From: Nostoc carneum NIES-2107
GTDB taxonomy: Bacteria; Cyanobacteriota; Cyanobacteriia; Cyanobacteriales; Nostocaceae
Length of the DNA: 64,000 nt
Direction: 5' to 3'
Assembly: GCA_002368155.1 (NCBI GenBank)
Contig: AP018180.1
Location: 2,389,947-2,453,946 of the forward strand
Shown here: positions 54,510 through 62,726 of the stretch, piece after piece
Layout of the letters: each line of letters starts with the position of its first letter
How positions within the stretch are numbered: position 1 is the stretch's first letter
Notes under the pieces: model-generated
What the model saw: the letters and a program-made list of their open reading frames with translations, nothing else
Told to the model about the DNA's origin: nothing
The model's database searches: none
Translations under genes and position numbers: made by a program

Positions 54510-56297
54510 ATGCGAACTCACTATTGCGGCGCGCTCCGAAAAGAACATATTGGAGAAACTGTTACCTTGTACGGATGGGTAGACCGTCGCCGCGATCATG
54601 GGGGCGTGATATTTTTAGATTTACGCGATCGCTCTGGCATTGTCCAGATTGTTAGCGATCCGCAACGTACCCCGGATTCCTACGAACAGGCTAATAATAT
54701 CCGGAATGAATATGTTGTGGAAATCACTGGTAAAGTGACGCAACGTCCCGACGAATCCCTCAATTCCCGCATCCCCACAGGCGAGGTAGAAATCTACGCC
54801 GAGAAGATTAATTTGCTGAACAGTGTGAGGAAACAGTTACCTTTCCAAGTTTCCACAGCTGACACTGAAAACGTGCGGGAAGAATTGCGATTGAAATATC
54901 GTTATTTAGATTTACGCCGGGAACGCATGGCGCAAAATATTCAATTGCGTCATCAAGTTGTGAAAGCCATGCGGCGCTACTTGGAAGACGTGGAAGGTTT
55001 TATCGAAGTTGAAACCCCCGTACTAACCCGTTCTACCCCAGAAGGGGCGCGGGATTACATTCTCCCCAGCCGTGTGAACCCTGGTGAATGGTTCGCTTTA
55101 CCGCAGTCACCGCAATTATTCAAACAATTGCTGATGGTATCTGGTTTGGACAGATATTATCAAATTGCTCGTTGCTTTCGCGATGAAGACTTACGCGCTG
55201 ACAGACAACCAGAATTTACCCAGTTAGACATGGAAATGAGTTTCATGTCTCAAGAAGAAATTATCGAACTCAATGAGAAGTTAGTTTCTTACATCTTCAA
55301 AACCGTTAAAGGAATTGAGTTACACCATCCCTTCCCGCGTCTTACCTACGCTGAAGCAATGGAACGCTACGGTAGTGACAAACCAGATACCCGCTACGGT
55401 TTGGAACTAGTGAATGTTTCCGATGTGTTGAAAGATTCCGGTTTTAAAGTTTTCCGCGATGCGATCGCTCACGGTGGTATTGTGAAAATCCTACCGATTC
55501 CCAACGGTAACGATGCGATTTCTAATGTCCGCATTAAACCAGGTGGAGACTTATTTAAAGAAGCCAGTGAAGCTGGGGCGAAGGGTTTAGCTTACATCCG
55601 CGTCAGAGAAAACGGCGAAATTGATACCATCGGTGCAATTAAAGACAACCTCACCTCTGAACAAAAACAGGAAATATTAGAGCGTACAGGCGCAAAAGCA
55701 GGCCATTTACTGCTATTTGGGGCTGGTGATGCAGTTACCGTTAACAAAACTTTAGATAGATTACGGCAAGCGATCGCTAAAGAATTTGCGTTAATAGATC
55801 CAGATAAAATCAACTTGCTGTGGATTACCGATTTCCCGATGTTTGAGTGGAATGCTGACGAAAAACGCTTGGAAGCATTACACCACCCATTTACCGCACC
55901 CCACCCCGATGACTTGGATGATTTAAAAACCGCCCGCGCCCAAGCCTACGACTTAATATTTAACGGTTTTGAAGTTGGCGGTGGTAGTCGGCGGATTTAT
56001 CAGCGCGAAGTTCAAGAACAGGTATTTGAAGCCATTGGGTTGTCGCCGGAAGAAGCCCAAAATAAATTCGGCTTTTTGATGGAAGCCTTTGAATATGGTA
56101 CACCGCCTCATGGTGGCATCGCCTACGGTTTAGATCGGTTAGTGATGTTGCTAGCTGGGGAAGAATCGATTCGTGATGTCATTGCTTTTCCGAAGACACA
56201 ACAAGCCCGTTGCTTGTTAACTGATGCACCTTCTAGCGTTGATGCTAAACAGTTGAAAGAATTGCACGTGGCTTCCACTTACAAGCCCAAAGCTTAG
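54510..56297 (+). CDS. aspS: Aspartyl-tRNA synthetase
   Basis: The 595-residue class II synthetase has the N-terminal OB-fold for the anticodon ([40 protein letters not shown]), class II motif 1 ([20 protein letters not shown]), motif 2 ([20 protein letters not shown]), the bacterial GAD insertion domain (about 290-420) and motif 3 ([15 protein letters not shown]). It charges tRNA-Asp with aspartate in the cytoplasm. The full length and order are normal for bacterial AspRS. It is monocistronic; upstream lies the 42-bp minisatellite and downstream a run of repeats. Confidence 0.97.
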   Translation: MRTHYCGALRKEHIGETVTLYGWVDRRRDHGGVIFLDLRDRSGIVQIVSDPQRTPDSYEQANNIRNEYVVEITGKVTQRPDESLNSRIPTGEVEIYAEKINLLNSVRKQLPFQVSTADTENVREELRLKYRYLDLRRERMAQNIQLRHQVVKAMRRYLEDVEGFIEVETPVLTRSTPEGARDYILPSRVNPGEWFALPQSPQLFKQLLMVSGLDRYYQIARCFRDEDLRADRQPEFTQLDMEMSFMSQEEIIELNEKLVSYIFKTVKGIELHHPFPRLTYAEAMERYGSDKPDTRYGLELVNVSDVLKDSGFKVFRDAIAHGGIVKILPIPNGNDAISNVRIKPGGDLFKEASEAGAKGLAYIRVRENGEIDTIGAIKDNLTSEQKQEILERTGAKAGHLLLFGAGDAVTVNKTLDRLRQAIAKEFALIDPDKINLLWITDFPMFEWNADEKRLEALHHPFTAPHPDDLDDLKTARAQAYDLIFNGFEVGGGSRRIYQREVQEQVFEAIGLSPEEAQNKFGFLMEAFEYGTPPHGGIAYGLDRLVMLLAGEESIRDVIAFPKTQQARCLLTDAPSSVDAKQLKELHVASTYKPKA

Positions 56298-56331
56298 TAG
56301 TAGAATTTGGTTCTGCATTCAAAGAAGCGAT

Positions 56332-56450
56332 CGCTATCAATACTTGTCGGTTAAGGGTAAAAAGGGGAATGGGAAAAGGGAAAGAAAAAACCTTTAACCC
56401 TTAACCCTTAACCTTTTCCCCAAAACCAATTTTGAGTTCAAAACGCTATC
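56332..56450. repeat. Dispersed repeat, decayed relative of the 62473-62597 element
   Basis: The left end TCAATACTTGTCGGTTAAGG and the inner AAAAAACCTTTAACCCTTAA and CCTTTTCCCC are shared with the element at 62473-62597, while the right end here is degenerate (CCCTTATAGTACT). It appears to be an old copy of the same MITE-like family. A GCGATCGC-flanked hairpin follows at about 56463-56490. Confidence 0.7.
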
Positions 56451-56520
56451 CCTTATAGTACTGCGATCGCTAATTTAAATTGGCGATCGCTTCTTTGATG
56501 ATTCGCATAACCCTATAAGC

Positions 56521-56689
56521 CAATACAGTTCAGTTAAAAAAATAAATTGACAACAAAAACAATAATTTTGGAGGGGGTTTGGGGGACGCAACCGTCACCC
56601 AATCGGGGGTTTGGGGGAGAATCCCCCAATTGAGCTAGCTGTTTCCACAACTGACAAATCAATCACTAATGATTTTCTCTGAACTGTAT
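56521..56689. mobile_element. MITE-like element with 12-bp target duplication
   Basis: ATACAGTTCAG (56523-56533) and CTGAACTGTAT (56679-56689) are perfect inverted repeats at the ends of a 169-bp non-coding unit. AACCCTATAAGC (56509-56520) lies just outside the left end and AACCCTATCAGC (56690-56701) just outside the right end, a 12-bp duplication with one mismatch. The interior has GGGGGTTTGGGGGA repeats. No transposase is present, so it would need one supplied in trans. From 56702 to 57141 I see no other gene or strong structure. Confidence 0.75.
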
Positions 56690-57141
56690 AACCCTATCAG
56701 CATCACGAGTACCGCGTTTGCAAGCGGTAACCATACTTTCTAGGAAATTCCGCAGCCTTTAAGGTTAACTTGGACTTTTGACTTTGGACTCTGGACAACT
56801 ATTCAAGAGTCTGAAGCAGGATTTTCTCTATTGTAGAAGAATATTTTTTATAAACTCTCGTAAATCCATCGGGAATATGTATAATTATTAAATACGCTAA
56901 ATCTAGCGATAAACCGTAGTTAAAGCCAACAATAAAAGTAACCTCAGAAAGCAAATTTCACATCCGTAAATCGGAATGCGTAAATATTTGCTGGATTTGG
57001 TTTGCTAATTTGCATAGCTTCTTATACCCGACTCAATAACCAGATATTAGACTGCTGAAAAAATCTGAGTCACGGGGATTCTCTGTGGAATCCTCACTCT
57101 TCATGTTGCAAAAGTACTATTTACAGTTCAAAGGAGTGAAC

Positions 57142-57624
57142 GTGATCAACGCTATACGGATTAACGATCATTTGACAACAACAGGACAAGTCATACCACA
57201 CCAGTTAAACCAAGCCAAGCAAGAGGGTTTTAAGTCGGTTTTGAATTTGCGATCGCCTGATGAATTAGGATTTTTAAAGGATGAGCAAAAGGTTGTGGAA
57301 GAATTAGGGCTACATTATGTCAATATGCCCCTGAAGCTAGAAAATTTAAATGAAGAGCTAATTACTAAAATCCTGACCACATTAGACCAGCTTCCTAAAC
57401 CCACCGTCATACATTGTGCAGCAGCTATGCGCTCAACGGGAATTGCATTGTTGAGTGTAGCAATTCAAGAAGGATTAACACCAGAGCAAACTTTAATGAA
57501 AGCGAAGAGTCTGGGTTTTGGATTCTTTGAACATGCTGGTGTAAGTCCTCAGTTGAAACAATTATTTGTCAACTATCTCAATAAACATACCAAGGTAGAT
57601 GTACCTTATGCATTAAGCGCTTAA
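57142..57624 (+). CDS. Blh-type (DUF442) phosphatase or sulfurtransferase-like protein
   Basis: The frame is open from 57085, but I chose GTG at 57142 (INAIRINDHLTTTGQV) because AAAGGAG lies seven bases before it. The 160-residue protein has the beta-lactamase-hydrolase-like (Blh, DUF442) phosphatase fold: GFKSVLNLRSPDELGFLKDE, then HYVNMPLKLENLNEELITKI, and the active-site loop VIHCAAAMRSTG with Cys and Arg spaced as in this family (C-x4-R). Such proteins act on phosphate or persulfide substrates; the substrate here is unknown. The gene stands alone after a 450-bp non-coding region. Confidence 0.78.
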   Translation: MINAIRINDHLTTTGQVIPHQLNQAKQEGFKSVLNLRSPDELGFLKDEQKVVEELGLHYVNMPLKLENLNEELITKILTTLDQLPKPTVIHCAAAMRSTGIALLSVAIQEGLTPEQTLMKAKSLGFGFFEHAGVSPQLKQLFVNYLNKHTKVDVPYALSA

Positions 57625-57691
57625 GGGTTGCTATCATCAAGCCTTAGCTATCAACAATAGTTGCATAAATTCACCCTACCAATCAATAATT

Positions 57692-57790
57692 AAGGGTGCG
57701 TTACGCTCAAGCGATAACACACCCTACACTGTTACCAATTTGAAACAAGAATGCGAAAGATTGTAGGGGCACGGCATTGCCGTGCCCTCT
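57692..57790. repeat. Dispersed palindromes (AGGGTGCGTTA and GGGCACGGCA arms)
   Basis: AGGGTGCGTTACGC and ACACACCCTAC (57694-57728) form a copy of the repeat family found at 11957, 16303 and 53932. Just after it GGGCACGGCA (57767-57776) pairs exactly with TGCCGTGCCC (57778-57787). Both are intergenic hairpins of common cyanobacterial types. Confidence 0.75.
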
Positions 57791-57832
57791 AGAATTTATT
57801 GGGTAACTTTAAAACAAGTCTTTACCTCTTTA

Positions 57833-58309
57833 TTATCTATTTGGTTGAATAGGTGATATTGGTAAACCCCCTGGAATCTTTACCTTGAGTGTTCTTTGAA
57901 AGTAGTCGCGGGAATAATAATTTTGCCGACCACTATTATCTAAAAATTGAGTGAAGCCTTGCAACATGATTTGAGAGCCAGCATGGTCTAATGTCAATAA
58001 AGTATTAGAAAAACCTTTGGTGTAGTTAGCTGTTGCATAGGTATGGTTTGTATCTTGCACATTTAAACCATAGGTTACTACTGGTACAGTTCCCCAATCA
58101 CAATCTGTAGGATGGCATTTACCAAACACTTGAATATTTAATTTATTGCTACCTGCAGAAGTAATAACTAAACGAGTCACACCACGAGTATTATTATCTT
58201 TATTTACCCATGTACCCACAAAATCAGCAGGTGCAGCTAAACTAGGAGTGGCAACAGCAGCAGCTAAAGCAACACTAGAAGCAGCAATCATCAAAGAACG
58301 TTTTAACAT
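57833..58309 (-). CDS. Secreted protein with CHPTDCDWG motif
   Basis: The 158-residue protein has a Sec signal peptide (LKRSLMIAASSVALAAAVAT) with likely cleavage after SLA-A, so it should be periplasmic or extracellular. The mature part has FVGTWVNKDNNTRGVTRLVI and VFGKCHPTDCDWGTVPVVTY, a conserved pattern of small secreted beta-rich proteins of unknown function; two cysteines in CHPTDC could form a disulfide. It ends with a basic and proline-rich tail. It is on the same strand as, and 100 bp downstream of, another secreted protein gene, so the two may be co-expressed. No function is proposed. Confidence 0.75.
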   Translation of the reverse strand: MLKRSLMIAASSVALAAAVATPSLAAPADFVGTWVNKDNNTRGVTRLVITSAGSNKLNIQVFGKCHPTDCDWGTVPVVTYGLNVQDTNHTYATANYTKGFSNTLLTLDHAGSQIMLQGFTQFLDNSGRQNYYSRDYFQRTLKVKIPGGLPISPIQPNR

Positions 58310-58407
58310 TTTATTTGTACTCCATCATTTAGTAGTAATTTAATTTGGGGCTTGGCTAGAAATATCAAATCAATATCAGAGTGCATCGGCAGTTAAAATT
58401 ACTCAAA

Positions 58408-59199
58408 TTAACGCCACTTTTCACTCCACGCACCTGTAACATCAAAACCACCAGTTACAGGAGTTAAATTTAATGAACCCCAATCAAAGTTGTTACAAAT
58501 TCGACCGAAACCTCTTCCACAAATATCTCCTGCACCGGAACCATTAAATGAACGAGTACCGATGTGAGAATAAGTAGAACCTTCCCAATTACCATTACCA
58601 AACCAAGTGGTATTTTTTAACCCTACGCGGAGAACACAACGCAACCCTTCACCATTGCGATTTCCGGTTAAATCAGAAACCTTGTATTCATCAAAATAGC
58701 CACCGCAAGTTGTTGGTTTGGGTAAAGGTTTATAGTTAGTAGTATTAACTAATTGCCATTCTTCATTCCATGCACCAGTTACGCGAATAGTTGTAGGATT
58801 GAGGACTTGTACATTGAGATTTCCGGGGAAATTATTATTAATATTTTCACCATTGCCGTAAATATCAGAAGCAAAACCAACTAGGTTAGAACTGCGGTAA
58901 ATCGCTTGTCCTACGTGGCGATAGGTCGCACCACCCCAATTACCTTCGCCGTACCATGCTAATTTGGGAATTTTTGTACCAGGTCTACCTTCACTTAATT
59001 TGACGCAACGGATACCTTGACCTTGGCGGTTATCTAAAGGTTTAACAATGTAAGTCTGAGTATGGGGGCCACAACTAAAGCCGGATACTTGAGTTAAATG
59101 TAAATTTTGTAGTCTAGGTATTTGAGCAAAAGCACTAGTTGCCGCAGACAGGGCTACCATACTACCTAGTGCTAAAGATTTCAATGACAGTCTCAACAT
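58408..59199 (-). CDS. Secreted protein with two repeated ~100-residue domains
   Basis: The 263-residue protein has a signal peptide (LSLKSLALGSMVALSAATSA, cleavage AFA-Q). The mature part contains two related copies: about 40-155 (YIVKPLDNRQGQGIRCVKL, GEGNWGGATYRHVGQAIY, VTGAWNEEW) and about 165-263 (YKVSDLTGNRNGEGLRCVL, GNGNWEGSTYSHIGTRSF, VTGAWSEKW). Cysteines recur in matching places. It is probably a periplasmic or secreted beta-rich protein made by internal duplication. I do not recognise a named family. Confidence 0.78.
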   Translation of the reverse strand: MLRLSLKSLALGSMVALSAATSAFAQIPRLQNLHLTQVSGFSCGPHTQTYIVKPLDNRQGQGIRCVKLSEGRPGTKIPKLAWYGEGNWGGATYRHVGQAIYRSSNLVGFASDIYGNGENINNNFPGNLNVQVLNPTTIRVTGAWNEEWQLVNTTNYKPLPKPTTCGGYFDEYKVSDLTGNRNGEGLRCVLRVGLKNTTWFGNGNWEGSTYSHIGTRSFNGSGAGDICGRGFGRICNNFDWGSLNLTPVTGGFDVTGAWSEKWR

Positions 59200-59370
59200 G
59201 ATAATAATTTGATGTAGTAAAGTTTGTTGAGGCAGTTTGATCGCAATTCATAATTCGTAATTACGAAATTTTGACAAAATCGAGGTTTTAGTGTTTTAAT
59301 CTTTAACCTGATTTTTGTGAATTGGTATTTAACGCCTTCACTACTTCTCTAGGTAGGCCTCGAGTTTTTT

Positions 59371-60537
59371 ATGCACCCTCGGCAAAGCATCATTGAAATC
59401 TTTTCAACTTTTGTGCAATTCGATGCCGATCGCTTCGGTCATTGGGCGACAGAATCAAGATTGCGTAGTAGTATGCAAGGTTGCGTCAAACGCACACCCC
59501 AAGAAACTTCAGAATCTTTTTGGGCGCTTTATTGGTATAAGTTTTGGCAGCTTCCTGAATCTCAGTCGTTGGCGAAGCAACATCTGGCTGCTTACTTGCA
59601 AGAAACCTGCTATTGGGTATCTCAAAAAACCGTGAATGGTTTCGCTAGTACCCAGTTTCAATTATCAGACTGTTTTCAAGTTGCGATCGCCCAAATTGAT
59701 CGCGTCCTCAAAGGTTTTAACCCCAGCCAAGGTTTTACTTTAAAAAACTATGCTGGGCCTTTGTTTGCGAGTGCAATCCGCGAAACTTTACGCCAACGCC
59801 ACGAAGTTGATATCTGTACTGATTGGGGACTGTTACGCAAAATCTCCCAAAAGCGGTTGCAGGAAGCTTTGCAAAGTGCTGGCTTATCTGCAGATGATAT
59901 TCGTGCTTATATCCTGGCGTGGAATGGTTTTAAAACCTTTTATGTCCCCACTACCGCCGGAACTTCCCGCAAGCTGTCTCGACCAGACGATCGCATTTGG
60001 GAAGCGATCGCCACAGCTTATACTTCTCAAAGTAACCAACAAATTAGTATTCCAACTTTAGAGAAATGGTTGCTAACAGCAGCCAAAGCTGCACGTAAAT
60101 ACCTTTATCCCACCCCCGAATCTTTAAATGTTGCCCAAGGTGGAGATAATTCATGGGAGTTATTAGATAACCTCCCAGGAAATCAACAACCCTCCTTAAT
60201 TGAAGAAATTATTAGCCAAGAAGAAGAACAAACCAGAACTTCTCAACAAAGCGAAATTAATCAGATTTTAGTTAATGCGATCGCGCAATTAGACCCAGAA
60301 GCACAACAGATTGTGCAACTATACTACGCTCAAGGACTCAATCAAGATAAAATCGCCAAGCAACTAGAAATGAAGCAATATACAGTATCACGGCGATTGA
60401 CAAAGGCTAGAGAAAATTTGTTGAAATCTTTAGCAAATTGGAGTCAAGATACTTTGCATATTTCCATTACGCCCGACCTACTCAAAAGTATGAGTACATT
60501 AATGGAGGAATGGTTACAAAGTTACTACGGTGTTTAG
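59371..60537 (+). CDS. Sigma-70 family RNA polymerase sigma factor (group 3-like)
   Basis: The 388-residue protein has a C-terminal sigma-4 domain with AIAQLDPEAQQIVQLYYAQG and LNQDKIAKQLEMKQYTVSRR helix-turn-helix (about 300-350), and a central part (about 95-145; QVAIAQIDRVLKGFNPSQGF, LKNYAGPLFASAIRETLRQR) that matches the sigma-2 class in outline. It is longer than ECF sigmas and differs from group 1/2. It would direct RNA polymerase to a special promoter set. The next gene (DUF1822) follows across an STRR tract on the same strand, which is a pairing often seen in cyanobacteria. The regulon is unknown and no anti-sigma factor is recognised. Confidence 0.8.
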   Translation: MHPRQSIIEIFSTFVQFDADRFGHWATESRLRSSMQGCVKRTPQETSESFWALYWYKFWQLPESQSLAKQHLAAYLQETCYWVSQKTVNGFASTQFQLSDCFQVAIAQIDRVLKGFNPSQGFTLKNYAGPLFASAIRETLRQRHEVDICTDWGLLRKISQKRLQEALQSAGLSADDIRAYILAWNGFKTFYVPTTAGTSRKLSRPDDRIWEAIATAYTSQSNQQISIPTLEKWLLTAAKAARKYLYPTPESLNVAQGGDNSWELLDNLPGNQQPSLIEEIISQEEEQTRTSQQSEINQILVNAIAQLDPEAQQIVQLYYAQGLNQDKIAKQLEMKQYTVSRRLTKARENLLKSLANWSQDTLHISITPDLLKSMSTLMEEWLQSYYGV

Positions 60538-60665
60538 GGATTGGGGATTGGGGATTGGGGACTGGGGATTGGGGATTGGGGACTGGGGATTGGGGATTGG
60601 GGACTGGGGAAAATGACAAATGCTTATTACCAATTTAACCATGCCCTATGCCCTATGCCCTATGC
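60535..60665. repeat. STRR heptamers (GGGGATT, GGGGACT, ATGCCCT)
   Basis: About ten GGGGATT/GGGGACT heptamers start at the sigma-factor stop codon, followed by CCCTATGCCCTATGCCC units. The sequence between the sigma factor and the DUF1822 gene is otherwise empty. Confidence 0.88.
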
Positions 60666-60694
60666 CCATTTGAAAACTTAAGGGATAAACCGCC

Positions 60695-61855
60695 ATGACA
60701 ACATTTACTTTTGCCAATTCCACCGATTTATTTCTAGAAATTCCGGCTAACAATCAAAACTTGGCGGATCTTCGGAGTTCATCTTTTTCTAACCCCACTT
60801 CGCGCTATCAAGGTTATATTAATGAACTTTGCCTGAGTGCAGTCTTGCCTTGGATACAAGAGGAATTTACATCACAGGCAAAGGTCTGGCCAACTACCAC
60901 TGTTTTACCCAGTTTTTGGGAACTGGTAAATGGAACCGCTGTTGTAGTAGACGTAACGAGATTTATTCTGGTTCCCAGTGAAAATATTGACGATAGCGAA
61001 TTATGCGTTCCTCAAGAATGGGTAGATTTACTTAGTTGGGCTGGTGATTACTATTTGGCTGTGCAAGTAGAACCAGATGAAGGCTATGTCAGGGTTTGGG
61101 GTTACTGTACCCATGAACAACTGAAGAATCGGGGTAATTATGATGCAGGCGATCGCACTTATGCTGTAGATGCGATTGAAATTATCCATGATATTAGCGT
61201 GTTAGCGCTTACCCAAGAACTTTGCCCACAAGCCATTACACGCGCTGCTATTTCGCCCTTGCCCACCCTACCACAACCACAAGCCCAAAACCTCATTACT
61301 CGCCTGGGAAAGCCGGAAGTCGTGACACCCCGGTTAGCTATCCCGTTTCCACTCTGGGGTGGGTTAATTGAACATGGCGGTTGGCGACAAAGCCTATATC
61401 AACAACGTTTAGGAATACCAGAACAATGGTCAGTATTGCAATGGTTGCAAAGTGGCGTTTCCCAAGCTGCGGAAACTATCGGTTGGGGAAGATTGAATCT
61501 GCAATTGAGTTTTGGTGGTAGAGGTGCGGAAGGAAGACAAGCAGATTCTATCTTGTCTCGTCAGTTAGCGATCGCAGGTCAAACATACGAACTGTTAGTC
61601 ATACCCCAAGGTGAAGCAGATCAAGTTATTTGGCGGTTTGAATTGCGTAACGCTACAGTTGGCGCAGCTATCCCTGGTGGTTTTAAATTGCGGCTACTTA
61701 CCGAAGATTTACAACCTTTCCCTAACAACGAAGATATCGCTACAACTGCTGTAGAACAACTCTTTGTAGAAGTTGCTCTAGAACCAGGCGAAGGTATAGT
61801 CTGGGAAATAGAACCTCTCCCGGAAAACTATGACCGCGAAATACTCAAATTTTAA
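60695..61855 (+). CDS. DUF1822 family protein
   Basis: The 386-residue protein begins MTTFTFANSTDLFLEIP and contains SRYQGYINELCLSAVLPWIQ, CVPQEWVDLLSWAGDYYLAV and the AAGQTYEL-like C-terminal part (here AIAGQTYELLVIPQGEADQV), the layout of cyanobacterial DUF1822 proteins. It is soluble, without signal peptide or membrane segment. No catalytic motif is visible. It follows the sigma factor gene by 157 bp on the same strand, and DUF1822 genes are frequently adjacent to such sigma factors in this phylum, so a role in the same regulatory unit is suggested. Confidence 0.82.
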   Translation: MTTFTFANSTDLFLEIPANNQNLADLRSSSFSNPTSRYQGYINELCLSAVLPWIQEEFTSQAKVWPTTTVLPSFWELVNGTAVVVDVTRFILVPSENIDDSELCVPQEWVDLLSWAGDYYLAVQVEPDEGYVRVWGYCTHEQLKNRGNYDAGDRTYAVDAIEIIHDISVLALTQELCPQAITRAAISPLPTLPQPQAQNLITRLGKPEVVTPRLAIPFPLWGGLIEHGGWRQSLYQQRLGIPEQWSVLQWLQSGVSQAAETIGWGRLNLQLSFGGRGAEGRQADSILSRQLAIAGQTYELLVIPQGEADQVIWRFELRNATVGAAIPGGFKLRLLTEDLQPFPNNEDIATTAVEQLFVEVALEPGEGIVWEIEPLPENYDREILKF

Positions 61856-61928
61856 ATTTTGGTTTGGCTTTTTTTATAGATACTAGGATGGAGAATTATT
61901 TCCGCAATTTATCTATAAATAAAAAGTC

Positions 61929-62396
61929 ATGAGAGAAAAACCAAAGCAGCAAATACGCGTCTGGGCAATGTTTTGTCATCTCTCGGCTTTATTCGCTTGG
62001 ATGCTATTATTTTTTTTGGTCTTTCTCGGAATTCCTTTGTATTTACCTTTAAATATTTTATTTCCCATGGTAATTTGGCGCTTCAATAAATTTAAATCTC
62101 CTTGGATTGATTTTCAGGGAAAAGAAGCTTTAAATTTTCAAATTTCGCTCACACTTTATATTCTGATTGTGATTATCTTATCCTTATTGATAATGTTAAC
62201 AATGTTTGGTATAGCATTGATTAATAATAGTACTGGACAAGAAATTAAAACTGTTTTAAATATTTTATTATTATTATGGCTGGGATTAACTGCATTCATG
62301 ATAATATTACAATTATTCTTAGTTAATTTTGCTGCAATGAAAGCTTATAAAGGTAAGCATTATCGCTATCCTTTGACAATGAGATTATTAAGGTAA
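61929..62396 (+). CDS. DUF4870 (Tic20-like) membrane protein
   Basis: The 155-residue protein has four membrane helices and the family pattern: MFCHLSALFAWMLLFFLVFL near the start, then FPMVIWRFNKFKSPWIDFQG and KEALNFQISLTLYILIVIIL, where the WIDFQGKEALNFQIS stretch is diagnostic, and a final AMKAYKGKHYRYPLTMRLLR. DUF4870/Tic20-related proteins are small inner-membrane proteins of unknown function in cyanobacteria. It follows the DUF1822 gene by 73 bp and may share a transcript. Confidence 0.85.
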   Translation: MREKPKQQIRVWAMFCHLSALFAWMLLFFLVFLGIPLYLPLNILFPMVIWRFNKFKSPWIDFQGKEALNFQISLTLYILIVIILSLLIMLTMFGIALINNSTGQEIKTVLNILLLLWLGLTAFMIILQLFLVNFAAMKAYKGKHYRYPLTMRLLR

Positions 62397-62472
62397 ATTA
62401 TTCTTAATAAAAATAGCCATTGCTGAGTGATTGATGCTTACAAACCATTGATTTGATAACTTATTATGATTT

Positions 62473-62597
62473 CAATACTTGTCGGTTAAGGGTTAAAGGG
62501 GAAGGGGAAAAGGGCAAGAAAAAACCTTTAACCCTTACCCTTTCACCTTTTCCCCAAACCAAATTAAGAGTTGAAAATCCTTAACCGAGCAGTATTG
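62473..62597. mobile_element. MITE-like element with 10-bp target duplication
   Basis: The ends CAATACTTGTCGGTTAAGG and CCTTAACCGAGCAGTATTG (17 of 19 positions match as inverted repeats) bound a 125-bp non-coding unit rich in GGTTAAAGG/CCTTTAACC repeats. ATTATGATTT is found directly outside both ends (62463-62472 and 62598-62607), an exact 10-bp target duplication. This is strong evidence for a past insertion event. No transposase is encoded. A decayed copy lies at 56332-56450. Confidence 0.82.
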
Positions 62598-62726
62598 ATT
62601 ATGATTTAATAAAGAAATTATCAATAGGAATCATATTTAATTTTTTAAATTACGCACATATAACTTAGGGTGCCTTAGCGATAGCATAGCGAAATTCTGA
62701 TTACTAAAAAATATTATTAAATATTT

